The notes beneath the pieces are model-generated. The model was not told the origin of the DNA. It worked only from the letters and a program-made list of their open reading frames with translations, and did not search any database. A stretch of DNA of 64,000 nucleotides. Source: Cryobacterium cryoconiti (GTDB taxonomy: Bacteria; Actinomycetota; Actinomycetes; Actinomycetales; Microbacteriaceae). The position numbers were made by a program, and so were the translations under genes. The stretch lies in assembly GCF_004403065.1 (NCBI RefSeq), contig NZ_SOHA01000032.1, positions 52,206 to 116,205 on the forward strand, read 5' to 3'. Of the stretch, positions 9,445 through 18,789 are shown piece after piece. The first letter of the stretch is position 1, and each line of letters opens with the position of its first letter.

Positions 9445-9474
9445 TTGATAGACTCGGTCGGACATGCCTATATC
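9445..9474 (+). promoter_or_regulatory. Possible promoter for the WsaF-like GT operon
   Basis: TTGATA (9445-9450) and TATATC (9469-9474) are separated by 18 bp. The -10 lacks the final T. This lies 40 nt upstream of the TTG start at 9514, in the gap that separates it from wbbL. Confidence 0.35.
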
Positions 9475-9513
9475 TACTGAGACTGATCCGATGACGACCG
9501 ACAAGGGGATCTC

Positions 9514-10809
9514 TTGACCGTGTTCCGCAGGAGCCTCCGCATTATCCGCGAACAGGGTCCCAAAGTTTTTGTAGGCAAGGCGCTGCACATCGGCCTTCGA
9601 CCCGTGCGTGTTCTGCGTGCGGAGGGTCCGCGCGTGTTCATCGTGCGCAGCCTGACGAAGGCCAGCACGAAGATCGCCCGTCATGAGAGCGTGATGCTCG
9701 TCGCCAACGAGGATGCAGCCGAGCTGGACTGGACCCAGTCCCCACCGTGGCGCGTCTCGCCGACCGTGGTGACTGACGGCCCCGTCGACATCGCCTGGAT
9801 CATGTCGCCTCCCGGCCTCGAAAGCGGCGGGCACCAGAACCTGTTCCGGTTCATCGACATCGCGGAGAAGGCCGGGCACCGCTGCTCGATCTACCTCTAT
9901 ACGACGAGTGCCGCCGCCGTGAGCATCCCGGACATCCGTGCGATGTTGAAGTCTGCCGGCGCCTACCCGGAAGTTGCCGCCCGCATCACGATGTACGACC
10001 GCGACCAGGGCGTCGACGCGAGCACCCAGGCGATTTTCGCCACCGGCTGGGAGACCGCCTACCCGGCCTACCTCGACACGTCCGATGCGCGCCGGTTCTA
10101 CTTCGTGCAGGACTACGAGGCGAGCTTCTACCCGCTCGGCACCGAGTCCCTGCTCGCCGGCAACACCTACAACTTCGGCTTCCACGGCATCACGGCCGGC
10201 GGCTGGCTGGCCCACAAGCTCTCCACCGAGTACGGCATGACCACGGACCACTTCGACTTCGCGGTGGACAAGACCCACTACAGCGTCACGAATGTGGAAC
10301 GGCGCAACGAGGTCTTCTTCTACGCCCGGCCGGTCACCCCGCGCCGCGCCTTCGAATTCGGATTGCTCGCCCTGGCGGAGTTCGCCCGGCTCAAGCCTGA
10401 CGTGCGCATCAACCTGGCCGGCTGGGACGTGTCGAACTGGAACATCCCGTTCGAGTACACCAACCTCTCGAGCCTCGATATCTCCGAGCTCAACGCCGTG
10501 TACAACCGCTGCGCCGCCGGCCTGGTGATGTCGTTGTCGAACATGTCCCTGCTGCCGCTGGAGCTGCTGTCGAGCGGCGTCACTCCCGTGGTGAACGACG
10601 GCCCCAACAACCGGATGGTCTCGGACAACCCCTTCATCGAGTACGTGCCTGCCTCGCCGCAGGCCATCGCCCGCAAAATGGCCGAGGTGTTCGACCACCC
10701 CGACGCCGTCGCACGGTCGATCGCGATGTCGGAGTCGGTCGCGCAGGTCAACTGGTCCGATTCCGGGGTGCAGTTCCTCGCGGCGTTCGAAGGGGCCATG
10801 CGTGGCTAA
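9514..10809 (+). CDS. WsaF-like rhamnan glycosyltransferase
   Basis: The product has 431 aa. The core begins near residue 90 with 'DIAWIMSPPGLESGGHQNLFRFIDIAEKAGH'. It contains 'YFVQDYEASFYPLG' and a donor-domain segment 'LVMSLSNMSLLPLELLSSGVTPVVNDGPNNRMV'. These features match the WsaF-type GT4 family, rhamnosyltransferases that extend poly-rhamnose chains in S-layer glycans. AAGGGG sits 5 nt before TTG 9514; a GTG six bases further in is an alternative. Its stop overlaps the next start by 8 nt. The neighbouring dTDP-rhamnose genes support rhamnose as donor, which is inference. Confidence 0.78.
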   Translation: MTVFRRSLRIIREQGPKVFVGKALHIGLRPVRVLRAEGPRVFIVRSLTKASTKIARHESVMLVANEDAAELDWTQSPPWRVSPTVVTDGPVDIAWIMSPPGLESGGHQNLFRFIDIAEKAGHRCSIYLYTTSAAAVSIPDIRAMLKSAGAYPEVAARITMYDRDQGVDASTQAIFATGWETAYPAYLDTSDARRFYFVQDYEASFYPLGTESLLAGNTYNFGFHGITAGGWLAHKLSTEYGMTTDHFDFAVDKTHYSVTNVERRNEVFFYARPVTPRRAFEFGLLALAEFARLKPDVRINLAGWDVSNWNIPFEYTNLSSLDISELNAVYNRCAAGLVMSLSNMSLLPLELLSSGVTPVVNDGPNNRMVSDNPFIEYVPASPQAIARKMAEVFDHPDAVARSIAMSESVAQVNWSDSGVQFLAAFEGAMRG

Positions 10810-11731
10810 GGCAGTCGTCATCGGGGCCAACGGCTTCATCGGCTCCCACCTGGTTGACTCCCTGGCCGCCGCCGGTCACTCCGTCACCGCGTTCGACCGG
10901 TTCAGCTCTCAGAACCCGACCTTCACCGCTCCGGACGTGCGGGTGCTGCAGGGCGAGTTCCTCAGCCGTTCCGACCTCGAAGGTGCCGTGGACGGCCAGG
11001 AATACGTGTTCCACTTCCTGTCGACCACGAGCCCGGCGACCGCCGAAAGCGATCCGACCCTGGACATCCGCACCAATGTCGCCCAGACGGTCGAGCTTCT
11101 CGAGTCGGCCGCGACCGCCGGGATCAAGCGGTTCTATTTCGCCTCGACCGGCGGTGCCATCTACGGGCCGCAGGGCCAGGCGGAGTACGCCGAGACCGAC
11201 CGGGCGCTGCCGATTTCCCCGTACGGGATCGGCAAGCTGTCGATTGAGCACTACCTGCACTATTTCAAGACCAAGCACGGCCTCGAGTCCACCGCGCTGC
11301 GCATTTCGAATCCCTACGGGACCCGCCAGAAGCCCAACAAGAAGCAGGGCCTGATCCCGATCGCCCTGCGCCAGATCTCCCTCGGGCGACCGGTGATCCG
11401 CCTGGGCAACGGTTCGATGGTGCGCGACTACGTCTACGTGGAGGACCTGGTGCGGATGGTGACGCCGATGGTCGGTGTGGACACCGAATTCGACCTGTAC
11501 AACCTGGGCAGCGGCATCGGCTACTCAGTGACCGACATCATCAATTCCCTGCGCCGGGTGACCGGCATCGACTTCGCCGTCGAGGAGCGACCGGCTCCGC
11601 CCACGTTCGTCGACCGGGTCGTGCTGGACACCGAACGCTATCGGTCGGAGTTCGGCACCGCCGACATGACCGAGCTCGACGAAGGCGTCAGACTCACCTA
11701 TGAAGAAATCCGAGAGCACCAGAATGACTGA
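10802..11731 (+). CDS. NAD-dependent sugar epimerase/dehydratase
   Basis: This 309-aa SDR-extended protein begins 'AVVIGANGFIGSHLVDSL' (NAD loop), with 'ASTGGAIYGPQG', the catalytic 'YGIGKLSIEHYL' (YxxxK) and 'RDYVYVEDLVRM'. It resembles UDP-glucose 4-epimerase-type enzymes, but substrate cannot be read from the sequence. GTG 10802 overlaps the upstream gene by 8 nt and its end overlaps the following GT2 by 8 nt, so the three genes form one operon. It probably supplies a second nucleotide sugar for this glycan. Confidence 0.85.
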   Translation: MAKAVVIGANGFIGSHLVDSLAAAGHSVTAFDRFSSQNPTFTAPDVRVLQGEFLSRSDLEGAVDGQEYVFHFLSTTSPATAESDPTLDIRTNVAQTVELLESAATAGIKRFYFASTGGAIYGPQGQAEYAETDRALPISPYGIGKLSIEHYLHYFKTKHGLESTALRISNPYGTRQKPNKKQGLIPIALRQISLGRPVIRLGNGSMVRDYVYVEDLVRMVTPMVGVDTEFDLYNLGSGIGYSVTDIINSLRRVTGIDFAVEERPAPPTFVDRVVLDTERYRSEFGTADMTELDEGVRLTYEEIREHQND

Positions 11732-12713
11732 TCAGAACCCAGCGGCTGCGACCCGTGCAACCGTCGCCATCCTCACCTATAACGGCGAGGTCTACCTTGA
11801 ACGCATTCTGACCGAAGTGCTGGGCCAGGAGCTGGACGGCGCGGTCGAGGTGCTCGTGATCGATTCGGGTTCCACGGACTCGACCCTGGACATCGTGCGC
11901 CGATTTCCCTCGGTGCGCCTGCACGAGATCCCGAACTCGGAGTTCGGCCACGGCAAGACCCGCAACCTGGCCGCGCAGCTGGCGACCGGCGAGTTCGTGG
12001 CGTACCTGACCCACGACGCCATCCCGGCCTCCCGTCAGTGGCTGCGCGAGCTTCTCGAGCCGTTCCGGCTCGACGAGCGCATCGTCGCCGTGATGGGCAA
12101 GCAGATCCCGCGCGCCGGCTGTTTCCCCCTGCTCAAGTACGAAATCCGGGGTGTCTTCGCGGGCTTCGGACCGGACTGGGGCACGTCCGTGTTCTACAAG
12201 GATGAGTTCGTGCAGAGTGAGGGCGTGCTGAACGCCATCAGCTTCTACTCCGACGTGAATTCGGCCGCACGACGCGACTTCCTGCTCAACACCATCCCGT
12301 ACCGCGATGTGCGCTACGCCGAGGACCAGCTCTTCGGCAAGGACCTGATCGAGGCCGGCTATCGCAAAGCGTATGCCGGGCGCGCCGCGGTCGAGCACTC
12401 CAATGACCTCACCCTGGCCGAATACGGCAAGCGGATCTTCGACGAGACCATCGGCCTGCGCCAGATCGGCTTTCCGATTCCGCCCATGACGGGCCGGGCT
12501 CAGCTACGCCTCACGGTTCGGGGAATCGGTGGCGATACGCTGCGCATCCTGCGGGACCCCGAGTTCAGCTGGAAGCGTCGGCTCTTCTGGCTCGCTATGA
12601 ACCCGCGCTACCAGGTGCGGAAGTGGACGAGTTACCGTGCGTCGACCCTGACGGATCTCAGTGACCAGGCTGCCCTGGACTCGGGTTCGCTGGAGAACTC
12701 GCGAAAAATCTGA
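11724..12713 (+). CDS. GT2 glycosyltransferase (rhamnosyltransferase-like)
   Basis: The product has about 329 aa. GT-A motifs are 'ATVAILTYNGEVYLERIL', 'VIDSGSTDSTLDIV' and 'NSEFGHGKTRNLAAQLATGEFVAYLTHDAIP', the last holding the metal-binding Asp region. The 'FGHGKTRN' and 'THDA' motifs are common among rhamnosyltransferases of O-antigen and rhamnan clusters. ATG 11724 overlaps the epimerase stop; an in-frame ATG at 11700 would lengthen the overlap. Donor dTDP-rhamnose is inferred from neighbours. Confidence 0.85.
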   Translation: MTDQNPAAATRATVAILTYNGEVYLERILTEVLGQELDGAVEVLVIDSGSTDSTLDIVRRFPSVRLHEIPNSEFGHGKTRNLAAQLATGEFVAYLTHDAIPASRQWLRELLEPFRLDERIVAVMGKQIPRAGCFPLLKYEIRGVFAGFGPDWGTSVFYKDEFVQSEGVLNAISFYSDVNSAARRDFLLNTIPYRDVRYAEDQLFGKDLIEAGYRKAYAGRAAVEHSNDLTLAEYGKRIFDETIGLRQIGFPIPPMTGRAQLRLTVRGIGGDTLRILRDPEFSWKRRLFWLAMNPRYQVRKWTSYRASTLTDLSDQAALDSGSLENSRKI

Positions 12714-12757
12714 GTGGCTCTCTTCCGGCCGGACACCGCGACTTGCAAGGATATGAC

Positions 12758-14044
12758 ATGCAGCTGAACGGATCGAAGATCCTGATCACCCAGGCGCATC
12801 TGCTGCGCTACATGGGCGCCGAGATCGTGACTCTGGAGCTTGCGGAGCACCTTGCCGGGCAGGGAGCGGAGGTGGTCATCGCGACCCACTCCTTCGGGTA
12901 CCCGATCCGTCAGGAATTCGACCGTATCGACGGCGTCACGGTCTTCGAACTGTGGGATCCCGAGCTCGCGGTGAACCTGGAGGCTCGACTTCCCGACCTT
13001 GCCTGGATTCAGCACTCCATCATCCCGGTGGTCGTGCTGGAACACGCCGACGAGATCCTGTTCATGTTCCACCACATGTCATCGATCCTGCCCGCTGAGT
13101 TCACCATGGCCGCGGCTCTGGAATCAGCCCTGGCCACCGCCGTTCTGTTCGAATCGCCGCGATCTCTGGAGATCCACCGTGCGACCGGGGTCTACCAGGA
13201 TCTGGAGCCCGATCGCCTCCAGGTCATGGGGAACGCGGCGCCGGCCCGATTCGGCGAGGTGACCCCGACGCCGAGCATCGAGCGCCGCATCACGGTGGTC
13301 TCCAACCACATACCGCCCGAACTTGTTGCTGCGTTCGAGGGGCTCCGCGAGCACTTCGACCTGGACGTCATCGGCTCCCAGACCGAGCTGGGTGCCACAC
13401 CGCGACGGGTGACACCCGACACCCTGGCCGGCACGGACGCCATCATCTCGATCGGCAAAACGGTGCAGTATTCGATCGTCGCCGGAGTCCCTGTGTACTG
13501 CTACGACCATTTCGGCGGCCCCGGCTGGATCACCCTGGAAAATATCGAAGAGGCCCGCTGGGAGAACTTCTCCGGCCGACGAGCGGGAACGAAGACCGCG
13601 ACGCAGATCGTCGCCGAGATTTCCGATGGCTTCGACGCGGCGATCGCGGAGGCGGTCCTGGTGCGTCGCGACTGGACTCGCGTCTACCTTCTGCCGAATC
13701 GGCTCGACGACCTGCTGCAGTTCGCCTCAGAACGGCCGAGGACCATCGGTAAGCTCACCTCCCTGCAGATCCAGGCACACGAAAACGTGCAGGCGGCCTT
13801 CGGGTCGTATGTGCGTGAGTGGATTCGCATGCAAGCGCTTTCCACCGAGCTCAAGCAGGCCGCAATCGAGCGTGAGGCGGAGGTGGAGGCACAGCTTCTC
13901 GAGCGCAATCAGGCGGTCTCCGGCCTGAGGGCGGAACTGGACGAGCTCTATTCGAGCCGGCTCTACCGAATTCTGGCCCGCATACGGAACAGTTGGGTCA
14001 ACCGCACCTTCCGGAAATTCCGGTTGGTTCTTCGCGGTCGCTAG
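12758..14044 (+). CDS. Putative glycosyltransferase with C-terminal coiled coil
   Basis: The protein has 428 aa. It starts 'KILITQAHLLRYMGAEIVTLELAEHLAGQG', a GT-B-like N-terminal strand-loop-helix. A middle domain has 'VVSNHIPPELVAAFEGL' and 'TDAIISIGKTVQYSIVAGVPVYCYDHFGGPGWI', like a donor-site region. Residues of about 345-400 form a Glu/Gln-rich coiled coil ending in a basic tail, often seen in GTs of polysaccharide operons. Start ATG 12758 follows AAGGA by 6 nt. It is the last plus-strand gene before convergent wzt, with a 4-nt overlap. Specific activity is unknown. Confidence 0.6.
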   Translation: MQLNGSKILITQAHLLRYMGAEIVTLELAEHLAGQGAEVVIATHSFGYPIRQEFDRIDGVTVFELWDPELAVNLEARLPDLAWIQHSIIPVVVLEHADEILFMFHHMSSILPAEFTMAAALESALATAVLFESPRSLEIHRATGVYQDLEPDRLQVMGNAAPARFGEVTPTPSIERRITVVSNHIPPELVAAFEGLREHFDLDVIGSQTELGATPRRVTPDTLAGTDAIISIGKTVQYSIVAGVPVYCYDHFGGPGWITLENIEEARWENFSGRRAGTKTATQIVAEISDGFDAAIAEAVLVRRDWTRVYLLPNRLDDLLQFASERPRTIGKLTSLQIQAHENVQAAFGSYVREWIRMQALSTELKQAAIEREAEVEAQLLERNQAVSGLRAELDELYSSRLYRILARIRNSWVNRTFRKFRLVLRGR

Positions 14045-15267
14045 GAGATGCCCGCGGCCCGGGCCGCCGCAATCCGCTTCACACTGGATTCGACGTCCAG
14101 ACGGATTGCGCCGCGACCGATCCCGTAATCGGCGACTTCGAACGTTGCCGCGGGGTTCACGACCAGGATCGTTGCGCCGGACTCGTAGGCGAGGCCGACG
14201 CTGACGGAGTACGAGCCCCCACCCAGATTGTGGTTCTTGAACGTCACGTTCAGTTCATACGTGCCTGGTTGCAGCGGGAGGGTCTCCCCGAGTTCACGGG
14301 TGGTCATCCGATAGACCACATTGCCGACCGCGGTCTCCAGGGCAACGCCGATCAGCCAGGGTTCGATGGTTTCGAGCACCTCATACTGAACGCTCACGTG
14401 GATATCGGCGCGGGGGGCGATGATGCCGTCCGTGTCCTGATCGGATGCGGTCACGGTGACCTGGGGGACCTCCACGACATGGTGCTCGGGCCGGCCCTCG
14501 GCCTCGAGCTTCTCCTCGTGTCTGACCGCCTCGTCGGAGAAGCTGCCCCGGAGCACGCGCAGTGCCTGTGCCGGGTCGCCGTCGTGCAGCATCTCACCGT
14601 GCTCGAGCACGACGACCCGGTCGCAGAGCGCGCCGACCTGCTCGGCGGAGTGGCTGACCAGAACGATGGTGCGGCCTTCGGCCTGGAACTGGGCGATCTT
14701 GGCCATGCACTTGCGCTGGAAGGGTTCGTCGCCCACGGCCAGGACCTCGTCGACCAGGAGAAGGTCAGGGTCGACGTGAACGGCCACTGCGAAGGCCAGC
14801 CGGACGTACATCCCGGAGCTGTAGAACTTCACCTGGGTGTCGATGAAGTCCTCGATACCGGAGAAATCCACGATCTCATCGAAGTAGCGGTCCGTCTCGC
14901 TCCGGCTGAGTCCGAGGATGGCGGAGTTGAGGTAGACGTTCTCCCGACCGGTGAGGTCCGGGTGGAATCCCGCACCGAGCTCGAGGAGAGCAGCCATCCG
15001 ACCGCGCCGGCTGACGTTGCCGGTCGTGGGCTGGATGATCCCGCCGACGACCTTCAGCAGCGTGCTCTTGCCCGATCCGTTGTGACCGACGAGTCCCACG
15101 GTAGTGCCCATGGTGATGTCGAGGGAAATGTCTTTGAGCGCCCAGAAATCGTCCTGGTGCTTACGCGCCCGGGAGAAGTTGAGGATGCGTTCCTTGATGG
15201 ACTTGTCTTTGTGCATGACGAATCTCTTGGAAACGTCTTCCACGTGAATGATTGTCGGCGTGGTCAT
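14041..15267 (-). CDS. wzt: Polysaccharide ABC exporter ATPase with carbohydrate-binding C-domain (Wzt)
   Basis: The protein has 408 aa. The ATPase domain (about 1-250) has Walker A 'GHNGSGKST', signature 'YSSGMYVRLAFAVAVH' and Walker B 'LLLVDEVLAVGDE'. Residues of about 265-400 form a beta-rich domain like the Wzt C-terminal domain, which in O-antigen exporters recognises the chain end. With Wzm it drives ATP-dependent export of an undecaprenyl-linked glycan. It lies 4 nt after wzm in one operon. The presence of the C-domain suggests that the polymer carries a specific non-reducing-end structure, which is inference from the family. Confidence 0.93.
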   Translation of the reverse strand: MTTPTIIHVEDVSKRFVMHKDKSIKERILNFSRARKHQDDFWALKDISLDITMGTTVGLVGHNGSGKSTLLKVVGGIIQPTTGNVSRRGRMAALLELGAGFHPDLTGRENVYLNSAILGLSRSETDRYFDEIVDFSGIEDFIDTQVKFYSSGMYVRLAFAVAVHVDPDLLLVDEVLAVGDEPFQRKCMAKIAQFQAEGRTIVLVSHSAEQVGALCDRVVVLEHGEMLHDGDPAQALRVLRGSFSDEAVRHEEKLEAEGRPEHHVVEVPQVTVTASDQDTDGIIAPRADIHVSVQYEVLETIEPWLIGVALETAVGNVVYRMTTRELGETLPLQPGTYELNVTFKNHNLGGGSYSVSVGLAYESGATILVVNPAATFEVADYGIGRGAIRLDVESSVKRIAAARAAGIS

Positions 15268-15271
15268 CGGG

Positions 15272-16192
15272 TTACAGCTCCTGTGCGAAATTGCCTTGAA
15301 TGCGCGAGAAGATGCGCTGGCCGATCCAGAGGATCACGATACTGATGCCCAAGGCGATCCACAGCCGGATGGCCAGGTCGTCCGGCCAGTTCTGCGAGGT
15401 GGACTCGGTGGTGCCGGCCACCCAGAATGCGCGCTGCATCCCGAGGACGGCGAGGGTGATCGGGTTGGCCAGGTACAACTGTTCCAGCCAGTTTCCCTGC
15501 AACTTGTCGTGAACGAACGAAAACGAATAGACGATCGGCGAAGCCCAGAAGAGAACCATGATCGCCACCTCGACGAGGTGCTGGATGTCGCGCAGGTAGA
15601 CGTTCAAACCGGCCAGGAGGATGCCGAAGCCCGTGGCGAAGAAGATGAGCACGGTCAGCGACAGGGGTGCGTACAGCAGATTGAGGTCGAGAGGTATCTG
15701 GCCGGCGACGATCGTTGCCAGAACCAGGATGATCAGCTGCACACCGAAGTTGAAGAGGGCGCCGCCGACGCTGGCCAGGGGGAAGATCTCGCGCGGCAGA
15801 TAGATCTTCTTGATCAGACCTGAGTTGTTCGTGATCGATGTCGTTCCGCCCTGGACGATCTCGACGAAGAGACCCCAGGTGGTGAGGCCGACGAAGACGA
15901 AGATGGCGAAGCTGGGGATGCTGCGGGCCACTCCGAGAATCTGGCCGATGGCGAAGTAGTAGATGAGCAGCTGGGCGAGGGGGCGGACCAGGCTCCAGAC
16001 AATGCCGAGCGAACTGTCTTTATAGCGCGCCTTGAGCTCTCGTCGCACCAGAAGGGAGGTCAGCTCGCGGCTGCCCCAGACATCCTTGAGGGAGGCCCAG
16101 GTGCCGGTCACGAAATGCGTCGACTGCCCAACCGGTTTGAGGTTCTCCCTTGCGACTCGCTGTTCGCGATCGCGGGCTTGTGCCAATGACAT
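15272..16192 (-). CDS. wzm: Polysaccharide ABC exporter permease (Wzm)
   Basis: The 306-aa protein has the ABC-2 permease layout: an N-terminal amphipathic region 'WGSRELTSLLVRRELKARYKDSSLGIVWSLVRPLAQLLIY', then about six membrane segments, ending in a cytoplasmic tail. It forms the channel for the Wzt ATPase. ATG 16192 is preferred over an upstream in-frame start at 16264 because it begins at the soluble N-terminus and has GAGAG upstream. TAGACT (16227-16232, minus strand) is a possible -10. Confidence 0.93.
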   Translation of the reverse strand: MSLAQARDREQRVARENLKPVGQSTHFVTGTWASLKDVWGSRELTSLLVRRELKARYKDSSLGIVWSLVRPLAQLLIYYFAIGQILGVARSIPSFAIFVFVGLTTWGLFVEIVQGGTTSITNNSGLIKKIYLPREIFPLASVGGALFNFGVQLIILVLATIVAGQIPLDLNLLYAPLSLTVLIFFATGFGILLAGLNVYLRDIQHLVEVAIMVLFWASPIVYSFSFVHDKLQGNWLEQLYLANPITLAVLGMQRAFWVAGTTESTSQNWPDDLAIRLWIALGISIVILWIGQRIFSRIQGNFAQEL

Positions 16193-16288
16193 GAACAACT
16201 CTCGATTGTGGGGATGGGCTTGGATGAGTCTAGGCGAAATTGGGCCGTGTTGCAGGCTTCGCATTCCCTGTGAGTCGGTAGCCTAAGA

Positions 16289-16376
16289 CCCTGCTTACCT
16301 CCAGGGAAATGGTGTGGCCGACGAGAGCCCGAAACTCTCGCTGCTGGGATCGCCTGGCCAACCCGGCATCGTGCCG
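16289..16376 (+). promoter_or_regulatory. Structured 5' leader of the LGFP gene, class unknown
   Basis: Three short hairpins can form between a possible -10 (TAGCCT, 16279-16284) and the GTG at 16394. They are CCCTG/CAGGG (16289-16306), CGAGAG/CTCTCG with loop CCCGAAA (16322-16340), and CGGCA/TGCCG (16364-16376). I compared it by memory with the c-di-AMP (ydaO) consensus and it does not match. It may be a regulatory leader or chance structure. Confidence 0.35.
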
Positions 16377-16393
16377 ACCTAGATGGAGACCCA

Positions 16394-18655
16394 GTGAGAC
16401 TCAAACGCCTGACCGGCCTGACCGTGGCAGTGGCCCTCGCGGGCGCATTCCTGGTGGCGCTCGCGCCGCCTCCCGCGGCCCAAGCCGCCGACTCCGCATT
16501 CTTCGATCCGGCCTACATCATCAGCGACAACCTGTTCTTCGACGGGTCCGCCATGAGTACAGCCCAGGTTCAGCAATTCCTCAATGAGAGGGTGCCGAAG
16601 TGTCGCGCCGGGTACGTCTGTCTGAAGGACTATCGACAGGACACTCCGACCCGTGCCGCGGTCTCCAACGACTGCGCCGCCTATCAGGGCCAGGCCAACG
16701 AGTCGGCCGCGCAGATCATCGCCAAGGTGGGCGCCGCCTGCAACATCAGCCAGAAGGCGATGATCGTCCTGCTCGAAAAGGAGCAGGGGATCATCACGGA
16801 CGACTGGCCTTCGGCGCGCCAGTATCGCAGCGCCACCGGCTACGGATGCCCGGATACGGCCGACTGTGACACGGAGTACTACGGCTTCTTCAACCAGGTG
16901 TACGCCGCAGCGCTGCAATTCCAGTACTACGCCAACAATCCGACCCGGTGGCGTCACGCCCCCGACCGCTGGAACGCAGTGTGGTACCACCCCAATACCG
17001 GATGCGGCAGCAGCTCGGTCTACATCAGGAACCAGGCGACAGCCGGCCTCTACAACTACACGCCGTACCAGCCCAACCAGGCGGGCCTCGCGAATCTCTA
17101 CGGGTCCGGCGACACCTGCAGCTCCTACGGCAACCGCAACTTCTGGCGCATGTACTCGGACTGGTTCGGCTCCCCGATTGAAGGACCCGAGACATACATC
17201 GAGCGGGCCTACCAACGCGCCGGCGGTTCCGGCGGCTATCTCGGCGCACCGACAACGAAGGTCACCAAGTACACGGCAAACGGCGGCGGGTACGTTCGCG
17301 GCTACGTGAACGGCGCCATCGCCTGGTCCACCGGTACTACCGCGTACGTCCTCACCGGCGCCATCCGCACCGCCTATGGCCAGGCGGGGGGCATCACCGG
17401 GACTCTGGGATGGCCGACGTCCGACCCGAACAGCATCGCGGAAAACGGCGGCGGCACGGTCCAGGGGTTCCAGAAGGGGGCCATCGTGTCCTCCAAGGCC
17501 GGTTCGTGGGTCCTGTCCGGGGAGATCAGGAACCAGCTCGCGCGAGCGGGCGGAGTCACCGGCGATCCCGGGTGGGCGACCGCCGCCCAGACCTGCGACG
17601 GTGCGGGTCTGTGCACACAGCCCTTCACGGGCGGCACGTTCTATGCCTCGCCCGCCGCGGGCGGCAGCTTCGTCCCGACCGCACTGCTGGGGGCCTACAC
17701 GGCTGCCGGAGGCCCGGCGGGAAGCCTCGGACTGCCGACGACTGCGCCGTCGACCCTGACCGTCAACGGCGGCGGGCGCGTGCAGGGATTCGCCAAGGGT
17801 GCCATCGCCTGGTCCCCGAGCGGCGGGGCCCACGTGCTCTCCGGTTCCATTCGGGACTACTTCGGCACCGTCGGAGGAATCGGCGGATCCGCCGGCTGGC
17901 CGACGTCGGACCAGCTCTGCGGAGCAGCCGACTGCTCCCAATCGTTCCAGGGTGCCAAACTCTATTGGACGAAGGCAGGTCAGGGGGCATACGTCGACGC
18001 ACGGATGGCGGGCGTTTACGACAAGCTGGGCGGCACGAGCGGGACGACCGGGTCGCTCGGCCTGCCGACCTCCGGTGTCGTGGCCCTGTCGGCCAATGGC
18101 GGCGGTGTTGTGGAGGCATTCCAGAACGGGGCGATCGCCTGGTCTCCGAACGGTGGCGCGCACGCTCTGACCGGGGACATCCGCACCGCGTTCAATCAGG
18201 CCGGCGGCATCGGTGGGACGCTGGGCTGGCCCACGGGGGATCAGTCCTGTAGCGATGCCACGCGGTGCTCACAGAAGTTCGTGGGCGGCACGCTGTACTG
18301 GTCGTCCACCCTGGGGGCCTCGATCGTCGGGACCGCCATCAACGGCGCCTACACGACGTCCGGTGGACCCACGGGGATCCTGGGCTGGCCCACCAGTGGC
18401 GAGATCTTCGTCGCCGCGAACGGGGGAGGATCGGTGCAGACCTTCGAGAAGGGAGCCATCGCCGCGTCGAAGCAGTCCGGCGCCTTCGCCCTTCGCGGCG
18501 AGATGCGCACGTACTACAACACCCTCGGAGGCCTCGGCGGCTCGCTCGGCTGGCCCAAGGCCGAGATGACGTGCGACGCAGCCTCGGTGTGCACCCAGCC
18601 GTTCACCGGGGGCGTTCTCACCTGGACCCCCGGCTCCGGCGGAACACGGAGCTGA
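16394..18655 (+). CDS. Secreted LGFP-repeat cell-wall protein
   Basis: The 753-aa product has a Sec signal peptide (cleavage near 'AQA-ADS', residue 31-32). An N-terminal globular domain covers about 33-265 and has several Cys pairs and 'MIVLLEKEQGIIT'. Nine LGFP-type repeats of about 50 residues then follow, each with an LGxPT-like core: 'LGAPT', 'LGWPT', 'PGWAT', 'LGLPT', 'AGWPT', 'LGLPT', 'LGWPT', 'LGWPT' and 'LGWPK'. LGFP modules in corynebacteria are linked to wall-polysaccharide attachment. The N-domain is Glu/Tyr/Trp-rich and could be a wall hydrolase, but I do not recognise it. GTG start with GGAG 5 nt upstream. A strong terminator follows. Confidence 0.88.
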   Translation: MRLKRLTGLTVAVALAGAFLVALAPPPAAQAADSAFFDPAYIISDNLFFDGSAMSTAQVQQFLNERVPKCRAGYVCLKDYRQDTPTRAAVSNDCAAYQGQANESAAQIIAKVGAACNISQKAMIVLLEKEQGIITDDWPSARQYRSATGYGCPDTADCDTEYYGFFNQVYAAALQFQYYANNPTRWRHAPDRWNAVWYHPNTGCGSSSVYIRNQATAGLYNYTPYQPNQAGLANLYGSGDTCSSYGNRNFWRMYSDWFGSPIEGPETYIERAYQRAGGSGGYLGAPTTKVTKYTANGGGYVRGYVNGAIAWSTGTTAYVLTGAIRTAYGQAGGITGTLGWPTSDPNSIAENGGGTVQGFQKGAIVSSKAGSWVLSGEIRNQLARAGGVTGDPGWATAAQTCDGAGLCTQPFTGGTFYASPAAGGSFVPTALLGAYTAAGGPAGSLGLPTTAPSTLTVNGGGRVQGFAKGAIAWSPSGGAHVLSGSIRDYFGTVGGIGGSAGWPTSDQLCGAADCSQSFQGAKLYWTKAGQGAYVDARMAGVYDKLGGTSGTTGSLGLPTSGVVALSANGGGVVEAFQNGAIAWSPNGGAHALTGDIRTAFNQAGGIGGTLGWPTGDQSCSDATRCSQKFVGGTLYWSSTLGASIVGTAINGAYTTSGGPTGILGWPTSGEIFVAANGGGSVQTFEKGAIAASKQSGAFALRGEMRTYYNTLGGLGGSLGWPKAEMTCDAASVCTQPFTGGVLTWTPGSGGTRS

Positions 18656-18700
18656 GTGCACCGAGCGCCCTGAACCGGTAGCCATCCCGGGAAGGACAAG

Positions 18701-18740
18701 AAAAACGGCCCCGTTCGCACGAGCGAACGGGGCCGTTTTT
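18701..18740. terminator. Strong bidirectional Rho-independent terminator
   Basis: A perfect 17-bp stem (18701-18717 with 18724-18740) has loop CACGAG. It starts with AAAAA and ends with TTTTT, so it works on both strands between the convergent LGFP gene and the membrane-protein gene. Confidence 0.94.
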
Positions 18741-18789
18741 CTGTCGCAGTGGTGACCCCGGTGGGGTCGCGTCGATGCGGCCGGGAGCG

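Noticed and set aside
16289..16376. c-di-AMP (ydaO) riboswitch before the LGFP gene
   Set aside because: I could not line it up with the core ydaO segments that I remember, so it is listed only as an unclassified structured leader.
16379..18163. 594-aa minus-strand frame under the LGFP gene
   Set aside because: It is a shadow of the repeated LGFP coding sequence, and its repeats mirror the LGFP period.
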